A program made the position numbers and the translations under genes. 64,000 bases of DNA from Anaeramoeba flamelloides (lineage: Eukaryota; Metamonada; Anaeramoebidae): the NCBI GenBank assembly GCA_027625915.1, contig JANTQA010000012.1, positions 5,664,501 to 5,728,500 on the forward strand, given 5' to 3'. The notes under the pieces are model-generated. The model was not told the origin of the DNA. It did no database searches and saw only the letters and a program-made list of their open reading frames with translations. Below are positions 37,960-48,584 of the stretch, piece after piece. Position 1 is the stretch's first letter. Every line of letters begins with the position of its first letter.

Positions 37960-38880
37960 ACAATTTCAATTATCATTTCATCCTTGTTAATCGATCTTAT
38001 TCACAATATAATCAACATTCCATTTCTTAAAAATCTTGAGGGTGTTGTATTTATTGTTTTTAATAGTACCACGATTTTTAAAAGTCTTGGGTCTGGGAAT
38101 TAGGTCTATTTTGGGGTAAAAATTTTAAATAAATGTGACAATGAATTTTCTTTACATTCAACTTTAGTATATTTTTTTGAAGAGATAATAATGAAAAGTT
38201 TTGAAAACACTCTACTCATCTAAAAAACTTAAATATGGAAAAAAATAACATGCGATAAATATTGAGAGTTTCCTAGGTTTTTTTTTACTTTTTGGAATAA
38301 ACCTAAATTTTCTTAAAATTTTCTGTTTATTTCAAAAATTAAAAAAAAACTAACTAGAGTGTCCTGGGTTTTCCAGAATTTAAAAGAATTGAGTAAAAAC
38401 AAGGAGTTTACCCAATTCTTTTGAATTTTGGAAAACCTAACGGAAAATCAAAGAAAAATTATTTTTTCCAATTTAAGAGAACAAATAATTCTTTAATAGT
38501 CATAATGATTGGTTCACTATTTGAAAAATATTCCTAAGATTTAAAATACTTTTAAAATATAATAAAATTACCTTTTATCTAGAAGAAAAAAGTTTTGAAT
38601 TTTTTTAATATTAAATTGAAAAAAAATTTAGCTGGTAAAATTGGATGATCCAACTTAAATTGTAAAACATCTTGTAAAATATTTTTTGATCACAGATCCT
38701 TTATTAACCAATCGTTTTTATTCTAATTGATGTTATTAAAAAGTGTAAAATAAACAAATATTTAATTTTTTTTTGAAAAAAATTTTTCATGACCATGGTT
38801 AGTCACAATATTTGAAAAAGAGTTTAGTTACTTTTTACAAGTTCATAATCTAAATTAATTAAAATTATAAATATTATTTT
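37960..38880 (+). repeat. Dispersed repeat F, copy 1, with E array inside
   Basis: Collinear with 54640-55900. Landmarks: TTTCATCCTTGTTAATCGAT, GTTGTATTTATTGTTTTTAA, GATCCTTTATTAACCAAT. The centre (38260-38450) holds two palindromic E modules, CCTAGGTTTTTTTTACTTTT... with its complement, and GGGTTTTCCAGAATTTAAAA... with its complement ending AAAACCTAACG. Confidence 0.7.
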
Positions 38881-39430
38881 CTTGTATATTATTAGATTGA
38901 GAAAAGGTATTAATAAAAATATCTTTTCCAAATGGCATTTTTTAATTGAGATCGTATGTAAAAATACTAAAAAGGAATATTTTGAATAGGAAAATAGGGA
39001 TGTTTTTTTTTATCAATTTTCCAAATCGAAAGATTATAAATTTAAATAAAAGTTTTCTTTATATTGAATAGTTTATTATTAAATAATTTACATAATAGAT
39101 ATTTTTGAACCATTTCAACTACTTGGTATAACTATGGTTGGCCTGTAGTTCCTATATTTTTTTATTTGAAAAGGGGGTATGACTACTAATAATTAAAATC
39201 TAAACAATCATTTAATATTAATTACAGAATGATTAATGGTTATATTTATTTCAAAAACGAATTGAATATTTATTAAAAACAGAGTAAAAAAGTCAAAAAT
39301 CGAATGTTAAGTTAAATATTCAATAGATTTATTTGAATTTATCAGTAAAACAGAAAAAAAGTTTCACTTCATTTGTGTTCAAAAAAACGGCATTACTTGA
39401 AACTATTTATTGATCAATTTTTATTATAGT

Positions 39431-40215
39431 TATTTCCAAGAAAGTGGGGCAAATTTATTTTAAAATATACATATTAAACTCGATTTTCAAAAAGGTATTT
39501 AACTATGCAAAATCCTTAACAACTATTTATTAATTCTATGCTATAATTCAATTAGTTTGTTTGTATTGTATTAATTAATTAAAGATATTAAATTTTATTG
39601 GTCTCAATTTCTTTTGATGTTTTTTAGGGTGTGGAAATTGGTGTTTATTATATTCTTTTTGATCGAAATAATTGTTTTCTTTAATTGTTTAACTCAAAAA
39701 AATTTTTTCAAATAGAATTGAAAATATATAACTGCCATGAGTGTTTAAAAAACCAATTGAATCGATTTCGCATTTCCAGTTTTTTAATGAAATTGTTCGA
39801 ACCTTGTTACAGTCAGTTTCACTTTTAAGACACAAACTTTCTACGAAATTTAAGGCACAAAAAAAATCTCGAATTAAGGTACAAAATTCAAATTCTAGTA
39901 AAATAATTTGAGAAAATTAAAATTCCAAAAAATTGTGCTTTAATTTGAGATTTTTTTGTGCCTTAAATTTCGTCGAAAGTTTGTGCCTTAAAAGTGAAAC
40001 TGACTGTATGACCAAAAAAAGTTCTATTTTTTTTTTTTTTTCCTTTTTTCAGAAATATTCCAACTAACATGCTTTGAATTCAATACAATGGACATTGATT
40101 CAATCGGTATTACTATTCCACTTAATTTTAGTATTACCAATTAATGAATTACCTTCACTAACAAAGATTATTTTTTCTAAATATAAAAAAAAAAAGTCCT
40201 ACTTTTTTGGAAATA
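39431..40215. repeat. TIR transposon family I, copy 2, with nested MITE
   Basis: Ends TATTTCCAAGAAAGTGGGGC and, reversed, TATTTCCAAAAAAGTAGGAC. Removing the family A element at 39810-40006 plus its TA leaves about 586 bp, close to the 574-bp copy at 16630-17203. So the A element inserted into an existing I element. Confidence 0.8.
39810..40006. repeat. Palindromic MITE family A, copy 2 (TA duplications)
   Basis: CAGTCAGTTTCACTTTTAAG at the left is complementary to the right end CTTAAAAGTGAAACTGACTG, and complementarity extends over most of the 197 bp. Both ends are flanked by TA, the target duplication typical of Tc1/mariner-class elements. Confidence 0.92.
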
Positions 40216-40860
40216 ACTTATAACAAAATTGTCAATTTTTGAAAATTTATTTACCTTTTTTGAAAGAAATTAATTATTTAAGTGGTACGGTTAATTAAAA
40301 TTATCTAGTTTGGGGGTTGGGGTTATATAGTGGTAGAAGGGAAAAAATCACAAAATGAGAAAAATAAAAGAAAGAAATGTAAATTTATTAAAATGTGTTG
40401 AAATATTTTTTATATTTGAAAGTAATAATCGCATTCTGAAAATGCTAATTTACAATAAAAGAAGAAAAAACAAAAAAAAAAAGGGGGGGGGGGGGCGTGT
40501 GTTAGAGATATTTTTGATATTTAAGTTATTAAAATGGTTTTAGATTGAATTAAAAAAATTTTCCAAGGGTACACTTTTATAATTTTTTTATTTAAATAAA
40601 CACAATTGTCTATTTTTTTTTTATTTTTGGATTTTTCGCCTTACAATCAATGTATTGTTTAGTAAATATATTATTATATCATTAGAAAGGGGGGTAAAAC
40701 TAATTATAAATAATCCCCAACCCCGAGTAAATAAAATAAACAAATTAAAAAATTTTTTTCATCCATTTTCAGTTACAAAATTGATCCAAGGTGAAATAAA
40801 AAAACAAATATCAAAAATAAAGATTATAAATATAAAAAAAAATCAAAATATTTGAAATTA
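40216..40860. other. Gene-free stretch with a G13 run
   Basis: A13/G13 boundary: 13 consecutive G at 40483-40495 after an A run, exceptional in this AT-rich window. Short open frames here (40355-40543, 40655-40855) are A-rich and unsupported. Confidence 0.6.
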
Positions 40861-41060
40861 TCAAAGGTTTTGATGATGGCATATATTTTCATGATATTAA
40901 CAAATAATTGATAATAAAATGAAAAAAATTTGATTAGTGCTACTTTATCATAAAAAATTATAGTATCATGATATTCAACATTATGGAGATATTCCACATT
41001 ATCCTGAACATTGAAAAATTATTTTTTTGAGATCAACTTACAAAAAATCTCTTGACTTTT
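40860..41060 (+). repeat. Dispersed repeat L, copy 1
   Basis: Matches 45010-45190: TTTTGATGATGGCATATATT, ATTGATAATAAAATGAAAAA, GAGATCAACTTACAAAAAAT, CTCTTGACTTTTACAAA. No coding frame. Confidence 0.5.
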
Positions 41061-41517
41061 ACAAAGTCATAGGACTTTTATAACACTTTTACACTTTAAA
41101 ATTTTTAGAAAGGGTTGCAAGGGTTACGAATTGTCCCCAAGTGTTTCAAAGATTTTGAAAGGTAGAAACATATTATAAACAGAATTTGACTGTTTGTTGT
41201 GGATTAAAAATTTTTTTTCTTTTCATTTTTTTTTTTTTTTCAATTTTCACTTAACATTAAATCTCCAAAAGAATTATATGATCATTATAATAATAATTCA
41301 TTTCAACAATATATTTAAATCTAAAATATATGCGTTTTTTTAAAATGGGTATATTGCATTCACAAGTTAAATAACCAAAAAGAAGAAAGGATAATTGGCC
41401 TTTTTCTTGGTGATGGATCAAACAAAAACTTCTATGCTCTAAGCCCTATTTTCTATACAATAAAAAGATACTCTGTCGAGTAGAATAATAACAAAAATAA
41501 CAATTTTACAAGAAATC

Positions 41518-41837
41518 TTAATAATCGGTGATCATCTCGCTAGATTGTTGTGTGGGTTTTTGAAGGGTTATACAACCCCTTTCAACTTCCTGAGAATGTT
41601 GAAAATGTTTTAACCGAAGAATACATTTTTTAAAGAACGAGTTAAGGTTGGTTTTTTTTACAAGTTCTTTTATTCAATACAATTTACAACACAGGAATTG
41701 ACTGAGATAATATTTATTTATCTTTAGTTCTATTGTTATTGGTATATACGGATAAATAAGTTTGTCAAGCAAACTAAATGATAATACAATAAAACTCTTT
41801 GATCTGATCTTTAATTGAGTCAAGTATCAGTGATTTT
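41518..41837 (-). CDS. Possible three-exon gene end with a 14-nt microexon
   Basis: 41837-41788 reads KSLILDSIKDQIKEFY after a GAAAG acceptor and ends, with one base over, at a GTATTA donor. 41701-41688 is a 14-nt exon after TATCTCAG with a GTAAAT donor. 41589-41518 follows ACATTCTCAG and reads EVERGCITLQKPTQQSSEM then ITDY and TAA. All joins keep phase (KEFY-FNSCV-EVERG). No family is recognised and no upstream exons were found. The chance that three short pieces fit by luck is not small, so this stays a candidate. Confidence 0.3.
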
Positions 41838-42093
41838 CTTTCAAATAAGATAAAAGAATATTAAAAAAAAAAAAAAAAAATAGTAAATTATGAATTATTA
41901 ATCACAGGTTATCTAAATTTTGTTTATTGTTGAAAATTTTTGTATAGTGTGTTCATTTAATAAGTATACATAGTATAGATATTTTTTATTTTTTAATACA
42001 AATATTATCAAAATTAACTAATTTAAATTTTTAATTATATTGTTTTTCACTTTTGTTATTTTGAAGAATTTTTTCGATCACTCCTCTTCTCAG

Positions 42094-42195
42094 CAAATAA
42101 CCAAAGAAATAGAAGAATTATTTTTCAAAATACAAGTTGGTATTCATGAAAAAAATTACACCTTTACACCCGAGAGTAATAAATTTGTGTTTTAA
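42094..42195 (+). CDS. Possible terminal exon of an unidentified gene
   Basis: The acceptor CACTCCTCTTCTCAG is the most pyrimidine-rich in the area. The exon reads QITKEIEELFFKIQVGIHEK then NYTFTPESNKFVF and TAA, a mixed composition unlike the A/T-homopolymer peptides around it. The same frame is open back to about 42015, so the exon could be longer. No partner exon or family identified. Confidence 0.3.
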   Translation, partial: QITKEIEELFFKIQVGIHEKNYTFTPESNKFVF

Positions 42196-43235
42196 AAATA
42201 AAATTTTTAGTGGGTAAACAAACTATTAATAAGTATTTTAATTAATGTTAAAAAATGTATTTGGATCCATACGTATAATATATTTAGAACTGGTACCCAA
42301 AATCCTTTAGAAGACAAATTTCTTGAAAGTGTGAAATTTATATCACCCAGTTCCAAAGATCTCTAACTAAAAAATATATTTTTTGAAGGATTTACAAATA
42401 GAATAACAAATATCAAAAAAAAATCATATAAAAAAAAAAGAGAGGAAAATTATTACTTTTCAAAATGGTTCAATTATATTGAAATATATTGCTTTTATGT
42501 ATTTAAAAACTTTTTCTCAGGTAAACTGGGGTGGTTAAGATAGGCCGGGGTATGTTAGTATGGTTTGAATGGTATGTTAGGAAATTTTTACTAAATTTAG
42601 AAAAAAAAAATAATCATAATATGGAATTAGACTTTTGTCATTTGTTTTAAGGTCTTATAATTTTCCACTTAACTATGATTGTTAAAATTGTTTTTTGAAC
42701 ATTTTTTACAAATATTTAGTATTGATCATTTCAGCTTTTTGGTTTTTCTACAATTTAATTAATAAAATACTACTAAATATAAAATAATTTTTCTGATTTT
42801 CCCTACCACAATTATAAATAATCATTAAAAATCATTTAAAACTTTCACACCAAAGAAAATAATCAAAAAACTCTTCAAAAAACGAAAAAATCCAATTTGA
42901 CCTTATTTATACTTTGTCCAAATTTAAAATTTAACAATATATCCCAAAAGAACTATCAAATAGCAAATAAACTAACACAAAAATTAAAACATAAAGCAGA
43001 CGATTTTATTTTTAATCAAATTGTACCGTATTTATGAAAAAAAATTGTTTTAGAACTTTTAATTTTTTCATTAATACAAACAATTTTACTTGTTTTTTTT
43101 TTAAATCTTCTTTTTTTTTAATACTTTTTTATAAAATTTAAACAAACTGATCTTTTTCAAGGATATCTTATTAGAAAAATGAATTAATTTATCAAATGAA
43201 ATTCTCAAAAGGCAAAATCAAGACAAATTTGTCTT
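42196..43235. other. Intergenic stretch, no gene seen
   Basis: AT-rich. A GC-richer patch at about 42523-42560 (CTGGGGTGGTTAAGATAGG) stands out but is not open on either strand for long and has no repeat partner that I can follow. Confidence 0.5.
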
Positions 43236-43805
43236 TTAATCGCTGCCTTCGTCCCAGCTTTCTTCTGTAGTTGGCCCGTATGATTCTGGTTCGTCATAAT
43301 CATCTTCGTCAGAGTAATTGTCTTCGTCTTCATCATAATCTTCTGAAGGTGGCTCTGGAAATTTGTCTGGGGCAAAGTCATCATCTTCTGGATCAGATTC
43401 TGTTGGTGGTGAAGAGATTTCTCCCTCATAATAAACGATTTTTTTTCGTGGTTGTTTTTTTTGGGTTGTTGTTGTTGTTGTTGTTGTTGTTGTATCTGTA
43501 TTCGTTTGGGTAGTATTCGTTTGGGTAGTATTTGGAATTGTGTTTGTGTTTGTGTTTGTTTTTGGAAGCACGTTAGTGTTTGTTGTGAAATTATTTTGGG
43601 TTTGTACAATATTTTGGGTAGTTTCAGTTTTCACATTTGTGTTTGTGTTGGTGTTTATATTTGGGTTTGTGTTTGGGATTGTGTTGGTTGTGTTATCAAT
43701 AACTCGTCGTTTTTTATTTTCAGAATCTTTGTTTGGATCAATTATGGCAAAGGAATCGAGTTCGTCTCGTTTTCTTTCAAGTGGGTCGTTGGGAAGGGTT
43801 GACAT
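43236..43805 (-). CDS. Asn/Thr-repeat, acidic-tailed protein of unknown function
   Basis: An intronless frame of 189 residues with ATG at 43805 and TAA at 43236. Residues 1-40 are mixed and charged (MSTLPNDPLERKRDELDSFA). About 42-115 is Asn/Thr/Gln-rich with NTNTNT and a Thr10 run, encoded by AACACA-type and ACA repeats. A short basic segment (KKQPRKKIVYY) precedes a very acidic Asp/Glu/Ser/Pro tail (SEDYDEDEDNYSDEDDYDEP). No catalytic domain, signal peptide or membrane segment is visible, and the protein is probably disordered. Acidic tails of this sort occur in histone- or RNA-binding proteins, but that is not evidence of function. The opposite strand is also open in places because of the repeats; this strand is chosen for its ATG, its composition and its clean stop. 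Confidence 0.7.
   Translation of the reverse strand: MSTLPNDPLERKRDELDSFAIIDPNKDSENKKRRVIDNTTNTIPNTNPNINTNTNTNVKTETTQNIVQTQNNFTTNTNVLPKTNTNTNTIPNTTQTNTTQTNTDTTTTTTTTTTQKKQPRKKIVYYEGEISSPPTESDPEDDDFAPDKFPEPPSEDYDEDEDNYSDEDDYDEPESYGPTTEESWDEGSD
43468..43492. repeat. GTT (antisense ACA) microsatellite in coding sequence
   Basis: Nine or so GTT units on the plus strand encode the Thr run of the minus-strand protein. Neighbouring hexanucleotide TGTGTT-like units at 43540-43680 encode Asn-Thr dipeptides. Confidence 0.9.
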
Positions 43806-43952
43806 TATTTGGTTCTTTGTTGTTTTTTTAAACCAAAAAGAAATTAATAAAAAAAAAAAAATTGTAAAACAAAAATGAAAAAATGAAAAGTTTTCGATTG
43901 TTTCAAATTTTGTATTTTTAGTTGTTGCTATCCTCGGTTTTTGAAGTCTCAA

Positions 43953-45010
43953 GTTAAAATATTTGGGATGATTTTTTTTTTAAATTTTTGAACTTTTATT
44001 TTCTTTTTTTTTGAAAAAGTGAGAAACTTAAAAAAAGATTACACAATGAATTTATGAAAGATTTCATTTTTATAAACTTGAGGAAAAAATTACATAACGG
44101 ATTTTTGAAAGATCTTTTTTTATTTGCCTTCAAAAGGCGTTTTTTCTTGTTAAAATCTTTTTTTAATTTACTTTTATATTTTTTTTGAAAAGGAAGTTTT
44201 TTTAAATCTTTAATTTTTTTTTTCTAATTCGTTTTTGGATTAAAAAACACTTAATAATGAATTTTTCAAAAATGAATATTAAAGTCATTTTTTGAGAAAT
44301 TCAAAAACGTTTTTGAATTTCTTTGTTTTTTTTTTAAATAAAGGTAAAAGTTGACAGAATGTAGATCTAGAAATTTGAAACATTAATTAACTTTGTAAGT
44401 TTTAACAAAAAATCTTCTTGAGTTTTGATCTTTTTTTCAAATGTTTCTGGAAACAAAAGGTTTAAAATAATTTCTTTCAAAATTCGAGGGGAAAGTTTCT
44501 CACACTATTGAGCACAAACGATGATTTAAAAAATTTATGGTTGACCTTTTGTTTTGATTTTTGTTCAAAAAAGCTTTTTTGTTTTAAATTATTTTTTTAA
44601 GGTTCTTCAAACTTGAATATTATTTTCCTAGAAATTCAACAAAACACATTTTTGTGATCTAAATTCAAGAAAGGAACAAAATATAAAACAAATAGAGTAT
44701 TTTACTTATTGATGGTATTTAAATTATTAAGGAGAAAAATTTTCATTTTATTTTCATTCCTTTTTCTTTGACAACAACAAATTACAACCCATAACTTTGA
44801 GAATTCTATTTATAAAAAAAAAATTTGGAAAATGAAGATATAATTAGGCCCCATTGAAAATTAAAATATCGAGGGTACCATTTTTAATATATGTGGCAAA
44901 GGAATTTTATAAAATTTTAAACAAATTGGCACATTAATAAGGCATTTATTATACAAATTTCCATTCTTCAGGTTTGGCTGATCGATTTTTGGAGATCTGG
45001 ATTTTTCGTG
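43953..45010. other. Intergenic stretch, no gene seen
   Basis: T-rich upstream flank of the Asn/Thr protein gene followed by AT-rich sequence. No repeat family could be followed with confidence. Confidence 0.5.
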
Positions 45011-45190
45011 CTTTTGAAGATGACATATATTATCACAGTATGAACAATTAATTCACAATAAAATAAAAAAAAATGTGATTATCCCTACTTAATCACAAAA
45101 TTGCGATATTCCATATTAAAGCAATAAAATGAAAAATTAATTTTTGAGATCAACTTTAAAAAAAGTCGCTTGACTTCTACAAAACCTTTA
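45010..45190 (+). repeat. Dispersed repeat L, copy 2
   Basis: Diverged match to 40860-41060 (GAAGATGACATATATTATCA, TTGAGATCAACTTTAAAAAA, CGCTTGACTTCTACAAA). Confidence 0.5.
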
Positions 45191-45654
45191 CCCCCCACCA
45201 CCCATTAAACAACCCAGCAATGAAAAAAATCAATTTTATCCGTTTCAATAATTATTTTATTCTTTTTTTTTTAAATTTTAGTTTTATTTTTTAAAATATT
45301 TTAGAATCTAAATTTTAATTTTTTTGAGTAATTTATAAAATAATAATAGATACGATTTATTGATTGGTTTCTACTGAAAAATAAACAACCATTTTTTAAT
45401 TTATTGTTTCAGGAGAGACATACCCCTTTGAAACGTTATCTTATTATATTATAACCCAAACAACACCATAAATATCATAACCCTTATTAAGTAATTAATT
45501 CCTAATTTTTTAATCATCTTTCTAAATTTAAATACATGGATCAAAAAATTAAAATCTAATTTTTTAATATTTAATATTTATAACTATAAAAATGAAAAAA
45601 AAATCACCAATTGTATAATTTCAAGATTTATTCAAAAATTTTTATTAAAAAAAT

Positions 45655-46020
45655 CCAATTAAACTATTTTTCAGTCAAAAGAGCCCAGTTGTAATGTGTA
45701 TAATACACGTGTTTAAAGGGTTTACATAGATATTAGAAGAAAAATTTTATTTCGGAAATTTTCAAAATTGAAAACAATATTTTACATTTTTTTTTATTTT
45801 TTTCTATTTTTTTTTAAAACGTCACACAAGTGCAAAATTTTTTTTTTGATATTTTTGAAAAATTGAAAATTTTACTAAGAGTGAAAATTCGTTTCACAGC
45901 ATAGTATCTAAATCAAACCTGAAGTCAATTTTCCAATAGCTTATTTTTTTTTCGTTTTCATTGCTAAAAAGTGAAAAAAATTCATTTTTTTTTCCTATTA
46001 AAATTACTAGAAAAAAAAAT
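45655..46020 (+). repeat. TIR element family J, copy 4 (partial)
   Basis: Left end TTTTTCAGTCAAAAGAGCCC and the body GTGTTTAAAGGGTTTACATA follow 5766-6300. The family A element at 46036 lies just beyond, and a continuation past it is not clear. Confidence 0.5.
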
Positions 46021-46035
46021 TTTTTTTTATCATTA

Positions 46036-46232
46036 CAGTCAGTTCCACTTTTAAGGCACAAACTCTCAACGAAATTCGAGGCAAAATAATAATCTCAAAT
46101 TAAGGCACAAAATTCAGTTTCTAGTAAAAATAAATTGTTAAAAAAAAATATTCCAAAAAATGTGCCATAATTTGAGATTTTTCTGTACCTCAAATTTCGA
46201 TAAAGTTTGTGCATTAAAAGTGGAACTGACTG
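46036..46232. repeat. Palindromic MITE family A, copy 3
   Basis: CAGTCAGTTCCACTTTTAAG at the left and its complement CTTTTAAAGTGGAACTGACTG-type right end (AAAAGTGGAACTGACTG) enclose 197 bp, again bordered by TA on both sides. Length is identical to the 39810 copy. Confidence 0.92.
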
Positions 46233-46383
46233 TATTATTTGGATTTATTACTCATTTTCTCTTTGAAAAAAATCAAGTACTAGCATTGCATGTACAAAAT
46301 GTTTGCGGATGATCTAATTTTATTTCTGAAAGGATCATTAATAGAAATTGATATATATATAAGGGATATATATATATATATAT

Positions 46384-46741
46384 AAACTCCATTTCACTCA
46401 AAGGGGCCCAGCCAAAAATGAAAAAGTCACTTTATTTTTAAGAATCAACCAAACTTAGATTGTTTAGAAATACGAGAAATAATAAACTTCTTATAAGAGT
46501 CCATAATTATAAAAGAAACACATGAACAAACCATAAATTTCAAAAAAAAAAATGTTAAAAAATTTTTTGGGCCCCATTCATTGGAACGTCTCGTGCAAAA
46601 TTCTCAATTTCCAAAGGAAATTAAAATCGTTGATAATAAGATTTTTTACTTGTAAATGTATGAATTTTAAAAGAACATACAAAGCTTAACTTTTCTTAAT
46701 GTTTATTTCGTTTTTCAAACATTTTTTTTTTTCAAAGTTAA

Positions 46742-46830
<89 letters not shown>

Positions 46831-46951
46831 AGAAAAAATGATTTTGATCTAAAAATTGAAAATTTTAGTTTCATAAGAGTAATGAATTAAACTCATAGAA
46901 TGTCTTCCATTTCTTCAATAAAACTGGGCCCCTTTGACTGAAAAAGAGTTT
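46384..46951. repeat. 568-bp TIR element inserted in a TA repeat, with A82 inside
   Basis: The 28-bp ends AAACTCCATTTCACTCAAAG (continuing GGGCCCAG) and, reversed, AAACTCTTTTTCAGTCAAAG (continuing GGGCCCAG) differ at three positions. TATATATA lies outside both ends, either a target duplication or a pre-existing TA repeat. A run of about 82 A occupies 46747-46828, followed by an ATGATTTTGATCTAAAAATT block related to family H. Reported open frames here are homopolymer artefacts. Confidence 0.8.
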
Positions 46952-47100
46952 ATATATATATGTATATATATAATTTTGAATTAAAATAATAGAGATATAA
47001 CAAGTAATAAAAAAAGAGATAAAAAAGATATAAAAAATCTAATTCTATAATTAAAAATTGTAAGAGGAAAAAGAATAAGAAAATGTTTAATATTTAAGAA

Positions 47101-47260
47101 TCAGGGTAAATGTGGATCAAACCACCAATTTTTGATAAATTTTATTTTTTTTAAGAATAAAAAATCTCTATCATCTTTAAAATCATAAAAATTAGCAGCA
47201 ATAATTGATGTTTTTATTTGTTTTCCAATTTCTTTTTGATTGTTCCATGATGATCCATAA
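47101..47260 (-). CDS. Terminal exon of an unidentified gene
   Basis: The acceptor AATATAATTTTCAG is followed by one base of a split codon and 52 codons, YGSSWNNQKEIGKQIKTSII then AANFYDFKDDRDFLFLKKIK and FIKNWWFDPHLP, ending in TGA. The other two frames stop early. Trp, Asp and Pro content is unlike chance AT-rich frames. The exon is preceded by about 1 kb without a visible partner. I do not recognise the family. Confidence 0.45.
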
Positions 47261-48249
47261 CTGAAAATTATATTAAATAAGAATAAGAATAATAATAATA
47301 ATAATAATAGATTTTCATATAATTAGTTGAAATTTTATTTGAAATATACAATTGAAGAGTAAAAAACTTATAAATACTCTCAAAACAAAAAAAAGCATTA
47401 AATCAAGAGCGTGTTGATTTTTTTTGAGAGAGCAAAACAAAAAAATACATTAGTAAATATCTTTAAATTCAAAGAGTAATTTTGATCAGTCCAATAGTTA
47501 GATACTAAGTAATTTATTATATTTGAGTTCTTCTATTTGGAACAACTCAACTTTAATTTAATATCAATTGTTGAAAAAAACATATCAATCAAATTAAAAA
47601 AGTTATACCTTTCAAAAAATGAAATGAAAATAAAAACTATAAGATGAAAAAAATGATTTTCTAATGAGACACTAATCTAAAATATTTCCAATTTGAATAA
47701 AATTCTATTATTGCGATTCTAAGAACTATTTTAATCGGGTGGAAAATTTTAAAGTTTGGTTTATATTAAATATGCTTGAAATTAAAATATTTTTTGTTTT
47801 TCAAATATCTTTTTTACAAAATAATTATTAAGGAAAGAAAAAAAATTAAAACATTATTTCATTTCATAAAAATTTGTTTTGAAAAATTTTAATAGAAACA
47901 ATTTTTTGAAGTATTCAAGAAAATCTGAAAATTTTGTCTTTTTTTCAAATAGATTGGAAAAAAATTAAAAAAATTAACAACTAAAAAAAATGAAAAATAT
48001 TTTCTTTTTTTTTTTTTTATTGTTGAAGAGAGGTGATTCAACAAAATTACCTCCTATTTGCCTGAAACTCTAAAATTGTATTTAGGGTTTTTTTATCCTA
48101 ACTGTAATGTAAGCAGGATTACAGCTCAAAGGATATCTTTTCTTTAAAAAATGAAAAGAATAAATTATTTCGGAAAAAAGACAAGAAAAAGAGAAAGAAA
48201 AGCAAGAAATGAAAGAGAGTCAAAAAATAATAGAAAAAAAGAAAAAACT

Positions 48250-48372
48250 TCAGTGAAAAGTTTTTTTTTGTGCCCCAAGTGTTGAATGGGCTGGTGGTTG
48301 TTTCCTTTTATGTCGTTTTTTTGGATCGCCACCATAGGTTGTTTTAATAAAGAGTTCTAAATATTTGAACAA
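48250..48372 (-). CDS. Possible terminal exon of an unidentified gene
   Basis: After a TCTATAG acceptor the frame reads LFKYLELFIKTTYGGDPKKR then HKRKQPPAHSTLGAQKKTFH and stops at TGA. The basic Pro/His-containing stretch is unlike surrounding chance frames. It does not join in phase to the exon at 47260, so it would belong to another gene or be a decayed fragment. Confidence 0.28.
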   Translation of the reverse strand: MFKYLELFIKTTYGGDPKKRHKRKQPPAHSTLGAQKKTFH

Positions 48373-48529
48373 CTATAGATCAAATGAAAAAAGGCTGCTT
48401 TATTAAATTTTGATTTAGAACTTTATAGATGGGTTGAATCTAAAAAGCTCTGGTTTTTAAGAATAAGATTTGGTTTTCGAAATTTTCTTTTCAGTTGCTT
48501 TGCTTTTTTTTTTTTTTTTTTTTTTGTGT

Positions 48530-48569
<40 letters not shown>

Positions 48570-48584
48570 TAAGTTTCCCAAATC

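Noticed and set aside
41363-41433. Minus-strand open piece reading KFLFDPSPRKRPIILSSFWL
   Set aside because: Plausible composition but no donor-linked partner; too short to call.
43271-43878. Several plus-strand frames opposite the Asn/Thr protein
   Set aside because: Cys/Val/Leu-rich translations of the antisense of coding microsatellites; the minus strand has the ATG and sensible composition.
46686-46890. Poly-Lys and poly-Phe frames
   Set aside because: Direct translation of the A82 run.
47260-48372. Joining the exons at 48250-48372 and 47101-47260 into one gene
   Set aside because: Recounting the A run shows the upstream frame reaches a TGA before any donor, so the pieces do not join in phase.
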